From Peromyscus leucopus (Eukaryota > Chordata > Mammalia > Rodentia > Cricetidae), in contig NC_051085.1 of assembly GCF_004664715.2 (NCBI RefSeq), forward strand, positions 24,140,551 to 24,204,550: a stretch of 64,000 nucleotides of DNA, written 5' to 3'. Made by a program: the position numbers and the translations under genes. A model generated the notes under the pieces. It did no database searches, was not told where the DNA came from, and was given only the letters and a program-made list of their open reading frames with translations. Shown piece after piece: positions 33,275 through 43,560 of the stretch. How positions within the stretch are numbered: position 1 is the first letter of the stretch; the number at the start of each line of letters is the position of its first letter.

Positions 33275-33661
33275 TGTAGTTGGAAATTTTTATCCTGGTC
33301 CCTCTTGACTCCTGTCGTCTGCAGCCACTCAGACCCAAATAAACACACAGAGGCTTATATTATTTACAAATGGTATCACCTAGTGGCTCAAGCTTCTCGC
33401 TAGCTAGCTCTAACATCGTAAATTAATCCATTTCTATGAATCTATACTTTTGCCACGTGGCTCATGGCTTACCAGTACTTTATATCTTGCTTCTCTTAGT
33501 GGCAGTTGGCAGTGTCTTCTGCTCTGTCTTTTTCCTTCCTCTCTCTCTAGTTAGAATGTCCTGCCTACCCTTATTCTGCCTCACCATTGGCCAAACACCT
33601 TTATTTATCAACCAATCAGAACAACACAAATTCACAGCATACAGAATGACATTGCCCATCA
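33275..33661 (-). mobile_element. solo LTR, ERVK-like family A relative (copy 3)
   Basis: A 387-base element with TG/CA ends and a perfect 6-base target-site duplication 'gttggc' (33269-33274 and 33662-33667). It shares its plan with 7970, 14026 and 50898 ('tttgccacgtggctcatggc', 'taaattaatccatttctatg', 'ccaatcagaacaacac') but is clearly more distant, so it represents a separate subfamily. No internal sequence adjoins it. Confidence 0.78.
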
Positions 33662-33739
33662 GTTGGCTTTGAATCCACATGAACATGCATAATAGTGATT
33701 AATACATACAGGTTCATAATTATTAGCAGATTTATATCA

Positions 33740-34141
33740 TGTCAGGTTCTGCCTGACCTGTCAAACAGTCCTGAATAGGGGAGTGAGGATTGAGAAAAAA
33801 ACAGATAAGAAAAACAGAGATGTAAATGTAAAAGAAAAAGACAGTGACACTGGATAGGAGGACTCTGATTTAATACTATAGCAGCCCTGAATTTATTTCT
33901 CACAGCTTTTTTACACTCAAAGCAAGGGGTGGGGGGCAAAAGACCTCCCCATTTCAAGGACACAATGATTCAAGGAACAAACAAGCTTAAACACCTCCTT
34001 AATTCCCAAGACATTTGGCAATCATGACTTTGGCCATACATCCTGTTATCCAGGCTTGAAGAGCAAAGACAAGCTTGACCTTTCTGATCTTGAGTCTAGA
34101 TGGAATCAAGCTATAAGCTGGAGTCACTGTGGGCTCCCACA
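33740..34141. mobile_element. solo LTR-like element, second family
   Basis: A 402-base segment starting 'tgtcaggttctgcctgacct' and ending 'gtgggctcccaca', with near-matching 6-base flanks 'atatca' (33734-33739) and 'atatga' (34142-34147). Internal words 'atttatttctcacagctttt' and 'gaagagcaaagacaagcttg' resemble a rodent ERVK LTR I cannot name. It is unrelated in sequence to the LTR ending 79 bases upstream. A 73-codon minus ORF inside it is not meaningful. Confidence 0.55.
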
Positions 34142-34147
34142 ATATGA

Positions 34148-34346
34148 CAAGGAATTCATTTGGCTTTTTCAAAATGTCTATCTAATAATAAATTATAAAT
34201 GTGAAAAATTCAAAGATGAATTTAAATTAATTGAAGGAAGAATGTAATAACAAAAGTAATGAACAAAAATAGAAAAATGTGACTTATATGACATTTTTAT
34301 ATATAAACTGCTGAGATATATTCTTGCTTATATTAAAATTGCTGTG

Positions 34347-34350
<4 letters not shown>
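34148..34350. other. unannotated AT-rich DNA
   Basis: About 200 bases, nothing recognised. Confidence 0.4.

Positions 34351-34381
<31 letters not shown>
34351..34381 (+). repeat. (GT)n microsatellite
   Basis: About 15 GT units. Confidence 0.95.
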
Positions 34382-34386
<5 letters not shown>

Positions 34387-34411
34387 CATTTAACAGATGA
34401 TTTATCATCTT

Positions 34412-34577
34412 TTTATTTTTAATTTTTCTTTTTCGAGATAAGGTTTCTCTGTGTAGTTTTGGTGCTTGTCCTGGATCTTGCCCTGTAGACCAGGCTGGCC
34501 TTGAACTCACAGAGATCTGCCTGGCTCTGCCTCCCGAGTGCTGGGATTAAAGGCATGTGCCACCATGGCCCGGCTTT
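34412..34577 (-). mobile_element. B1 SINE, minus orientation
   Basis: Short T-rich tail, 'cgagataaggtttctctgtg', 'ccctgtagaccaggctggcc', 'cccgagtgctgggattaaag' and head 'gccaccatggcccggct'. It is flanked by a 19-base target-site duplication differing at one position (34393-34411 and 34578-34596; 'acagatgat' then t or c, then 'tatcatctt'). Confidence 0.95.
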
Positions 34578-34684
34578 ACAGATGATCTATCATCTTAACA
34601 AAATTTTCAGACACAGATATATAATATTGATACTTTGTGGCATAGCAGATTTCCAAAACATGCTCAATGATTTGAACTTTTAAA

Positions 34685-35270
34685 AATTAATTTCTTTGAC
34701 AATTTTATGCATGTGTTGTAGTTAGTTTCCCCCCAATCCTCTTTTATCTTCTTCCCATGCTCTCTCAGTCCTGCTTCTTCTCTATAAATATCTTTCCCAC
34801 ATTTGTAACTTTTTATTTTTATTTTTTCAGTGAATCACTGAGGTGAACCTTTGTTTGCAACTATCCGTTGGAGCCTGGTTGAATCATGAGTAGGTACATA
34901 ATTGAAAGTAATGACTCTCTGTTTTCTAGAATCTGCCAGTAGCCAGTACGTCAGCAGCAGGTGTTGGGTCCCTTTGAGCCCTTCTCACATCCACGGCTAA
35001 CTGGTATCAGGGCCATTCTTGTGTAACTTGGTGCCAGTATGTACAGCTTCTGTGACTTAATGATAGCAACGCTATGCTATGCCTAGAATATAACACTTTG
35101 CAGCCCTTCTCCCATCCTCTGGCTCTTACAACATTTTCTTCCCCTCTCTTTTGTCATGTTCCTTGAGTCCTGAAGGGAATGTTATTCATGTGTAGAGTTG
35201 AGCCCTTGGTTTTCATTTGAGTCTCTAAATGTACTCTTTATGTTCCAAAATATATATAATAACTCTCCCT
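34685..35270 (-). mobile_element. L1 (Lx-type) 3'-UTR fragment, minus orientation
   Basis: Reversed L1 words: 'attttatgcatgtgttgtag', 'cttctctataaatatctttc', 'cacatccacggctaactggt' and 'cagcccttctcccatcctct', then 'ggctcttacaacattttctt' and 'ccttgagtcctgaaggga'. Old and diverged; no coding part. Confidence 0.6.
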
Positions 35271-35577
35271 CCCTCAGGACCCTCTGATCTGGCAACTACA
35301 TTCCTACTTTCTGTCCTGTGAGCTCAATTATTTTAGATGATGAGAAGAATAGTTCAGGGTTTGTTTCTATAGTACTATCTTATTTTGCTTAGCATGTGTA
35401 TATTCATTTTGTTCCAAATGATAACGTTTTCTTCTCTTTGAAAATGGGGCAACATCACACTCTAAGTATAAACTGAATGTTCTTGAGCCAGTCATTGTCC
35501 AATGTTTTAAAAAATATTTCTCCAGTAACTCTGCTGAGATCAAAGGAACGGATGAAATCTCTGGAAGAACTCAGTTG
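35271..35577. other. unannotated DNA
   Basis: About 300 bases; may include more of the adjoining L1 but I cannot show it. Confidence 0.35.
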
Positions 35578-35756
35578 ATGGAGCTGAAGAATGGCTCAGC
35601 ACTCTGGAGCAGTTGTTCCTTTCCCAGAGGGCCTGAGTTCAGGTTGTTTCCTACCATCCATGTCAGCTAGTTTACAAGTTCCTGAAACTTCAGCTCCAGA
35701 GGATTTGACACTTCTGACCTCTGACCTCTGACCTCCACCTTCACTCTCACTCACAC
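35578..35756 (+). mobile_element. B2/B3-type SINE
   Basis: tRNA-like head 'gagctgaagaatggctcagc', body 'gggcctgagttcaggttgtt', 'cctgaaacttcagctccag' and a CA-rich end. Near its 3' end TGACCT is present three times at 7-base spacing (35715, 35722 and 35729). Confidence 0.7.
35715..35734 (-). promoter_or_regulatory. three tandem AGGTCA half-sites (DR1 spacing), candidate only
   Basis: On the minus strand AGGTCA occurs three times with one-base spacers, the geometry bound by nuclear receptors such as RXR heterodimers and HNF4 (established knowledge). It arises inside a SINE; nothing shows it is used. Confidence 0.3.
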
Positions 35757-35826
35757 ACGTGGGAGGCAGAGATTTGAACTCAGGTTCCCATTCTTGGGCA
35801 GCTAATGCTCTTGTCCATTCACCTTT
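35757..35826 (-). mobile_element. SINE head fragment, minus orientation
   Basis: 'gagatttgaactcaggttcc' then 'ctaatgctcttgtccattca' resembles a reversed B2/B3 tRNA-like head. It may be a second SINE truncated by, or inserted beside, the copy at 35578. Confidence 0.4.
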
Positions 35827-36878
35827 CTTTTTTATATTCTGATTTTAGTTTTGTGTTTTGGGGGTTGTCACTACCTTTTTTAAAATTCTGGACCTCCCAT
35901 TTAGGTTTTCTGTTTAATAATCAGTGTTGTTCTTGTATGCAAAATGTCTGGATTTCTATTCCATCATTTTGCTGACATCATCTCTTACATTCTTAGCAAA
36001 AGATTTTTTTTTATTTTTAGATGTTTAGTCTTCATTCAAGCAGTTTAGACCTGAGATCAATAAATTTCAAAATAAAGACATGCTTATCCACATATTTGAT
36101 GTAATTGTTTTATTTATAGATATGTTCAAACTAAAAGGACATTTTTTGTCAATGTCCTTTTTCCTCCCAAACTTAACTTATTGCATAGTATTAAATATTA
36201 ATATTATTTCTCAGGGTTAAATAAGAACTTTTGGTGCTCTTATAGAAGACTTAATATGAATTATCATTAAAAGAGTGTAATTTTAAACAACTGTGTTTTT
36301 AAAAATCAGAGTGTTCCATAATTGATTTAAGTTAAAGCCAAGAACTTATGGGCCCAAAAATAAATAGGCATTTCTCTAAGGAATCCATACTTTCCAGTAT
36401 AAGAAACAGGCTCTTAAGTGTTGATTCCTATGAAAAGCATCCCATTACAATACTTTATAAAATGTTACACAGCTGGACTTGGCTGGATTTCATTCCCGTA
36501 GCAGTTTAAAAACAGTTATTGTTAGAAATTATGATGCTTTTGTTCTACTTAATGGTAATTGTATGCAAATTTTAGAATCTGCCACAGGCTTGCTATTTGT
36601 GGTAAAATTGAGGGCGTAGTTCCCTTTCCTTTTACTTTTCAGGAAAATGGCCAATATCAGGAGTCACTGGCTGTCTCAGAATTGCAGCTGTGGTTGCCTC
36701 CTCAAATTACTAGGAAATTGGAGCCGAGTTTGTAGCAAACTCGAAAATTATTGTACAGCAATGTCCAGTTGCTTAGAAACACAGCTAATGCATGAAGACA
36801 GCAAGAACAAAGATGAAGTAAAAATAGGAGAAAAATTGGGAAAGTTTTCAGTTACCTAATTCACATTATCCTAAATAA
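35827..36878. other. unannotated DNA
   Basis: About 1.05 kb without recognised repeats; the 70-codon plus ORF at 36647-36859 is unsupported. Confidence 0.45.
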
Positions 36879-37065
36879 AAGGAAGAAAAAAAGAAGGGAG
36901 GAAGAAAGGAAGGAAGGAAAGAAAGAAAGAGAGAGAGAGGGAGGGAGGGAGGAAGGAAAGAAAGAAAGAGAGAGAGATGGAGGTAGGGAGGGAGGAAAGA
37001 AGGAAGGAAGGAAGGAAGGAAGGAAGGAAGGAAGGAAGAAAAGAAGGAAGGAAGGAAAGAAGCAA
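36879..37065 (+). repeat. 187-base polypurine tract (GGAA/GAAA/GA mixture)
   Basis: Almost purely A and G over 187 bases, including (GGAA)n at about 36990-37035, with only a few pyrimidine interruptions near 36977-36985. Long minus-strand ORFs rich in FLPSFLPS are translations of the repeat. Mirror-symmetric parts can form triplex DNA. Confidence 0.93.
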
Positions 37066-38204
37066 GCCAGCCAGCCATCCTGGTTCAAGTTTCTCTTCCA
37101 ATTATGGAAATTGTTCACTCTCTCTTCCTTTGTTTTTAATTTTAATCTTTGTGTAGATGAGTGTTTATTTTCATATATGGATGAGGTTTGAGACAAATTT
37201 TCAAGCCAAATGAAAGTAAATATATAGTCTCTAGTAAGGCACTTCAGTGATGGAAATGCAGTAAACACCGTCCTACAGGACCACTAACCAATCCCACTAA
37301 ATGGTGCCTAAGAAATAAAAGCTTATAAATAATAAGAGATTGTATGCTATTTCATATCACAACTTCCTCATAAATTAGCCTGCTTGTGTGTAATGAAATA
37401 CATATGTAGATTTTCATAATAGGAGACTTGTTAAAAGCTCCATGTTATGTTCCACTGTGTTCTGTTTCTATTTGGACAGTTGACTCCTCTAAATGCATTC
37501 TGAGGGCTCAATGAATCCTTCAATAAGATGCTATCAAATCAAATAAAAACAAACCTACCTGTACTCTAAAATTGTTCATCATTAAATTATATGATCATTT
37601 ATTGTATGCTCAGACCTAGTGGTCAATTTAATAATTTAAAGAGACTTCCTTGAAAATATGGCATCTCTGTCTGTATCCTATGCTGCGTCTTTCCCAGTGC
37701 CATCCACCTACTACATTTTCCTGAACTTTTTCCAAGGTCAGACATCAGTATGAGTCTCCCTTTTGCTATTGATGCTAAAGTCTTCCTAATTGAGTACATA
37801 CTGATACTTTCCCTTATAACAGATTTTCCTAGGTTTGGAAGCCACAGAGGAGCACTGGAGAATCATGATGAGTTTTTAAAAAGTGTATCAAATCCAGGAT
37901 TTTGTTGTTGTTGTTGTTTATACATCCTTCCATTACATCCTATATGGATTAATAAATCTCCCCCCCCCTCACACACACACAAATTTAAAAGAACTAATAA
38001 TTTACATTTTCAGTAGATAAGATATAAAAAATAATCTAACTTTCCTTTTCTCTAAATATACATATATACTTTACAATGAACAGATTCTAGGATTTGTGAA
38101 ATTTTCTAGCATTCTGACATAAATTCACAAATCCTGACTTTACCTCCTATTCTTTTAAAGATCATGGCAAGCCAGTGTTCTATTTGGCTAAGTCTTTGAA
38201 TTAA
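37066..38204. other. unannotated DNA
   Basis: About 1.1 kb. It contains a (GTT)n at 37904-37918 and a short C/CA run near 37963-37980; nothing else recognised. Confidence 0.45.
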
Positions 38205-38405
38205 GCGATTGATTAAAGCATATATAACAGGCTGTGCAGAGTTACTGCCAAACCTGAGGAACTGAGTTTCATCCCCAGGACCACCTGGTGAACAGAAAGA
38301 ATCAACAACCTGTGAACCATCCATGGTGCGCGTGCGCGTGCGCATGTGTGGGTGCATGCAGACTGACTCTCTTCTCAAGGAATTCAAAAATAATAAAAAA
38401 CACTT
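38205..38405 (+). mobile_element. tRNA-derived SINE (B3/B4-like)
   Basis: 'gcagagttactgccaaacct', 'gaggaactgagtttcatccc', 'caggaccacctggtgaaca', then an alternating 'gcgcgtgcgcgtgcgcatg' block (38328-38346) and an A-rich tail (38387-38400). The CG/TG block is a candidate for Z-DNA. Confidence 0.6.
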
Positions 38406-38439
38406 TAGGACATTTTTATCTATAGTTATTTGGTGGGAA

Positions 38440-38570
38440 AGGGGAGTTGAGACAGTGTCTCAGCCCAACTGGCTTCAAACTCATTATATAACTAAAAATG
38501 ACCTTGAACTTCTGAACCTCCTGACTACCTCCCAAGGGCTAAGATCACAGGTTGATGACACCATGGTTAG
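38440..38570 (-). mobile_element. old B1/B4-type SINE, minus orientation
   Basis: 'gttgagacagtgtctcagcc', 'actggcttcaaactcattat', 'gaccttgaacttctgaacc' and 'aagggctaagatcacagg' follow a reversed, dimer-like B1. Very diverged. Confidence 0.55.
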
Positions 38571-39945
38571 TTTATCCGAGGCAATTTTTTGAACAAACCT
38601 ATTACCTTAAAAGAGTCTGGAAAATAGTAGTGGCATTACATTGATTTGGCATGTTATTTAATTTGAATATTTATAAGGATTGCATAAGAAGAAATAGAGA
38701 CTCAATCCAAGATAGACTCTCAAATATACTGTAAATTCTTGCATGAAAAGACCTATAAAATATTTTACTTGGACTTAAAAATAATAAATGCCTTACAAAA
38801 ATGCCTGTCAGCAAATATATTTTTTCATGAATGATTAAACGAACAGAAAGGACATTATTATACCATTGAGTTAGTAGATAAATAGTGTGGTAATTCACAG
38901 CAAAAGTCTTCCTGGTGTATGGTATCAAGATTCCTTAACTGCCTTGAGTGTGTGAATCGTATTAGTGGATGATATTTCAGCATTAATTATACAAAAATGA
39001 AAAAATTTCATAGTGTTATCCAAGAGAACTAGATATCAAAATTTTACTTGTTCAGAAAACAACTGTGCTGCCATTGAAACGAGGCTAAGTCTGAGCCAAA
39101 GTGTTGAGCCAGCAGATGTCAGAGGTTTGAGTTCCACCATCAGAGACAGCACATTAGTGTAGGAGAGAGGAAAATGAAACCCACAATTAATGTCGGCCTC
39201 ATGGTTGATTGATGAAACTGGAAAATTCAAAACGCTGAAGTAAAGCCATGGGGGAGGAGAGAGGGAAGTGAGAAAGAAAAGGAGACAAATTGAGAGTATC
39301 TGTGAAATTAATAGATTCATTAAAACTAGTTTTCTTTTGCTACAATTTCAGTCAGACTTCAGACATTACAAAGAGAAAAAAGAGAACTCTTGGTTTGAAC
39401 TATAGGAAAGCACTGATATGTTATGAGTTATGACTAACAAATAATTCATTTTCCTGTTTCAAAGTTTCCCAAAGCACCTAATTCAATGTCACTCCTTCAA
39501 TGATGTTCCAAGGCTCCTGCTTCCTGTTGCTCATATAAGGTAGGTTGTGATTATCTTTGCTTCTTTATTAGCATACTACAGTCCAGCAGAGAGACTGGGT
39601 CTTCAAAGCTCCTCTGTAAGTGGATCAGGAAGGAGCTTCCCTCAGACAAACACAGGAAAGGCTGTCGATCCTTCACAAAAGTCGGAGACAGAATAGACAT
39701 CTTCATACCTTTCTTATCACTATGGCATCATGCAAGGAGTCTGTAGCTCAGAGCTAAAGCTGGGAGGAGCAACCACAGCAAAAACAACTGAACAAAAGGA
39801 ATCAAAACAGTCATAAATAATGGGTAGGCACAAGAGAGTTTACACAATGGCCTATTTCCTAATAATAGCAATAAAATTACAATCGTAGAAACCTTTGTGA
39901 GACCTAACATGTGAGAAAATGAAGGGGTGAGGAGAGCAGAGAAGG

Positions 39946-39948
<3 letters not shown>
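38571..39948. other. unannotated DNA
   Basis: About 1.4 kb without recognised repeats. Minus-strand ORFs of 85 and 94 codons (38671-38928 and 39036-39320) show no family signature. Confidence 0.45.

Positions 39949-40038
<90 letters not shown>
39949..40038 (+). repeat. compound (GT)n(GA)n microsatellite
   Basis: GT units to 39984 switch to GA units to 40037. The GA part is a perfect polypurine mirror repeat. Confidence 0.95.
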
Positions 40039-40039
<1 letters not shown>

Positions 40040-41825
40040 CTAAGAGAGTAGGAGATGAAAAGGAATAGGAATGAGAAGAGAATAGGATACTGAGGAAAGG
40101 CATAGCATTGATTCCAGGTCAACTCTCCTTCCTCTCTGTTGTTCTCTTCAGTGAGGTCTAAGCCATTTAAGCAATAAAATAAAAGCCTGACCAGAATCTC
40201 CTCATTCTTGTCATCCCTGTTGATCCCTGTGTGCATTTAGCTCCCTCTGATGGACTGGTGTTTACACACAGTGATATTTGGCTCTTTGAGGAGACAGCCA
40301 AATGCATTTCCCTTTCAATATTTTGCAATCAAGGAGACAGGCCAGTGTCCTCATCTTAGTGTTCCAGAATTTGTAAAAAAATATGACGAATTGTTTGCAC
40401 AACTCAAAACTTTCATCCAGGTCTCAATTCTGGTGGTGAACTTTTAAGTATTTCATGTCTTTAACAGGTTGATTTCCTCACACAAACTATTCAAAACTCC
40501 AACCTCAGTAAGGGAGGAGTTTGGAAATCAGAATCTTATATGAAGTTGATCTCAATGATTTCCTGTAACCACCAGACTCCCCATGATTCTCGATATAAGT
40601 ATAATAAGGCCTGCCTCCTCAGACGAGTTGAAGGTGCACAATTTCCCAATAGTTTAAATGGCATTTTGTGTGCTAACGTTTTGGAAATTTTTGCAGCCAT
40701 CATAAGTTAAGAGTGTAGAATACAATCATCTACACTCTTATGTATGTGAGAGACTGGAGATTGGATGCCTGTTGATAGCAGTGGGATCTCTCTTAGTATG
40801 TTTTTTTTTTTCTAATACAGTGATATTGGGGAAATCTAAAAGGTCTGACTTTCAATTTTCCTAATTGACCATTCACTCATTGAGTCTTATTCAAATGACG
40901 TCTAGAAAGAATAGACTCTCTCAGGCATTGTGTGCAGAGCAGACTGTACAATGCCTCAGTTCTCACTAGGTTCATCTTTGCTCTTGGTTTCTCTCACAAG
41001 GATCACTCAGTACTAGAACTGCAGTGTGCGGTAGATAGATTTCAGAGATTAGAATTGATCCAGGGTTATGAAATGACTCCAGTTTAATTGCACATTAGAT
41101 TCTTATGTGTTGTCTAGAATAGAAAAAAAAGACAGATAAATTCCATTCCTTTCTCAAAATTCCTGTTTCCATTGAGAATAACAGTATCTTAATATATACT
41201 AAAATGTTTTACATCACATTGATGAAATCCTATAGTTTTAAATTATTGTACTTGTCCAAGAATTGGGGTAAATTCCCTTATGTATAAATGTCTGAGTTTA
41301 ATGAGGAAGGGGCTATAGAGTAGAGAAAGGGAGGCAGATGCAAACAATGTCTAGGGCTTTGTATGAAAATGTGGCTTGCATTTTTCTTCTGTAGCATTTT
41401 TTCCAATAATACCCATGGCATAGTAAAAATGGAACACCTACATCAGTTATTGCCTGTGTTTCTTACACACCATAAGGAAAAGGAGACTTTCAGGTTGGTT
41501 TATTAAATGATATTCATCACAGAAAATGAATGGAACATCACGGAACCCAAGTGGATGGAAAATGATGCAGGCAGGGCTACATTGGTTCTGTGATAAGGAA
41601 CTGTTGTGTTGTTCAGTAGCCAGTGATTCAAACTCTTCATCTCTCTTCTTCTTCTGGGATCCATTACATGGACAACAGCTTCATATCTCTGCGCTGATAG
41701 AGCTTTTTTTTTTAAACTGCATCTACACACTTTTTTATATTCCCTTAAAAATCTGTTCTGAGTCTCAGTAATGTCCAATGTCTAACTCTAACAATAATAT
41801 GCCTCTTGCTGTTCTGTTTGATTGA
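40039..41825. other. unannotated DNA
   Basis: About 1.8 kb, no recognised repeat or gene. ORFs at 40250-40447 and 41503-41778 are unsupported. Confidence 0.45.
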
Positions 41826-41942
41826 TTGCTTGCTTTGAGACAGGATCTCACTGTGTGGCACAGGCTGGCCTTTAGCTCTGTGGTCCACTCCTTCAGGCTC
41901 CCATGTACTGGGATTACAAGCATGTGACATCATGCCTTGTAC
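41826..41942 (-). mobile_element. old B1-like SINE, minus orientation
   Basis: 'tgagacaggatctcactgtg', 'ggcacaggctggcctttagc' and 'catgtactgggattacaagc' are a reversed, diverged B1/PB1 core. Confidence 0.65.
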
Positions 41943-42908
41943 CCATAATAATTCAGCGTGGTTTGAAGCTACCAATTCTCTATTTTCAGGGGAAAGAATA
42001 CAATTGCCTCACCCATGTCAAGCCAAGGGCATCCATGGGGTGAAACAATAAACTGAGCACTCAGAGTAGTTCAGTTAGGTGTCAGCCTTCACAAAAATTG
42101 TGTCATATTCTTCAGCCAAGAGTGATAAAAGGACATTAATGTCAGATTTAATATTCCTGTTCAATGTGCAAACGTTTTATTGGAAACAAAAGACAAAATA
42201 GTCTGATTCTGAACTGAAAATTAAAATTGAAAATCGAGATTTTAAGAACTTGTCTTTAATGTAAAATATAGTTAAGTAGGTACCAGAAAGCCCTCTATCT
42301 TAGTGGAAATAGCCTGCCAGTTTGTTTGCTTTTCCATAGATTATTTACACTTCTAAAACATTGAAGCTGTTGAGAATAGTTTTCATACCTGTCATCTAGA
42401 TGTTCATTCATTGTTGCTTAGCTTAAGTTCTACTGTTTGTTTCTATTTCTAGCTAAATGAAATTATAACAGAGAGTTAGAGTATGTCAGTGGCTACGTAG
42501 AATTTTTGAAATATATTTTGACACAACTTACATGTATAAACTTACATGTTCTAACAGATCTGCCATTTTTGAATCCTGTTAGATTTCAAAATTTGCAAAC
42601 ACATAGATATTCAGTTTTACAGAGAAAATTTAGAGCCAGTGATAACTGAGATTTATAAAATATTTTGTGATAAAGGTTAGGAATGGTCATCTTTACTGGG
42701 CTTATTAAGGCACAGTAACAATTTTTGAAAAAGAAAACATATAGCACTTTAAATATTGTAAAACCAAGTATTGCAAGACAATAGAGAAGCAAAACCAGGT
42801 AACCAGCCAACCAACCAAACAAAAAACCAAAAAAAAAAAAACTCCATTGGTTTTCCTAAGGTGACAAGATACTGATCAGATAGCACTATTATTATAGATA
42901 TAAATGAT
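41943..42908. other. unannotated AT-rich DNA
   Basis: About 970 bases; only an A-rich patch near 42818-42841. Confidence 0.45.
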
Positions 42909-43020
42909 CTTTTTATTTTATTTATTCTTCTTTCATACTTTGCATCCCAACTACAATTTCCCCTCCCAAACCCTCTCTAACACCTCATCTCCCCTGCAGG
43001 CTGTTTACCCACCAACCCCA
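42909..43020 (-). mobile_element. possible reversed L1 3' end
   Basis: T-rich start ('ctttttattttatttattct'), then C-rich sequence 'acaatttcccctcccaaacc', similar in plan to the reversed L1 tail at 13021. Too short to assign firmly. Confidence 0.35.
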
Positions 43021-43560
43021 CAGTTCCCCCAGAGTTTTCTTGAGTGAGAGTAGCAGGAAATATTAGATAGAAATATAGATAGTAGCAGAAAGTATAGATT
43101 TAGATTGTGGAGATAAACAGAAAATACAGGATAGCCTTGAGAGGGCATGGAACCTATTCCAATGGGCCCTGACTGTCTCTGCCCTAGGGTATTTACAGAG
43201 ATGCCAAGGGATGAAGCAAAACACCTCCCCCCAGCACAGCCAAGTGCAGGCCATCTCAGACACCTGCACTCAGGCCCACAGTCCAATTATCCTCTCTATG
43301 TGGACCTGCTGAGAAAAGCCGCGACGAACCTGAAAACAGACTCTTCACTCCTCCCAGATCTGCCCTGGTCCTGAGATGGGAAAGGGGTAGCAGCACAAAT
43401 AAATGAAGAGTCCGACCACCAGATGAATTTCACGCAAGTGGTTGGCCCCGAATAGCTCCAGCCATCTTTATTTATACATCAAAAACAAGCACAACTAACA
43501 AACAAGTTATTCCCATTCTCCAACATTAACCTCCAACAATAAAAAATATGTCAATTTTTT
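43021..43560 (-). mobile_element. unresolved LTR-retrotransposon-like sequence
   Basis: Higher GC than the neighbourhood with CpGs (aaagccgcgacgaacc, gtccgacc, ggccccgaat). On the minus strand a 'tataaataaagatggctgg' word looks like a TATA element, and the sequence reads like an ERV LTR. I could not find TG/CA ends with a duplication, a primer-binding site or coding sequence. The 75-93 codon ORFs here are overlapping and unsupported. Confidence 0.3.

Noticed and set aside
36861..37268. Minus-strand ORFs rich in LPSFLPSF (up to 135 codons)
   Set aside because: Produced by the polypurine tract on the opposite strand.
39852..40236. Minus-strand ORFs of 83 and 110 codons with SLSLSL and THTHTH
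   Set aside because: Translations of the (GT)n(GA)n tract.
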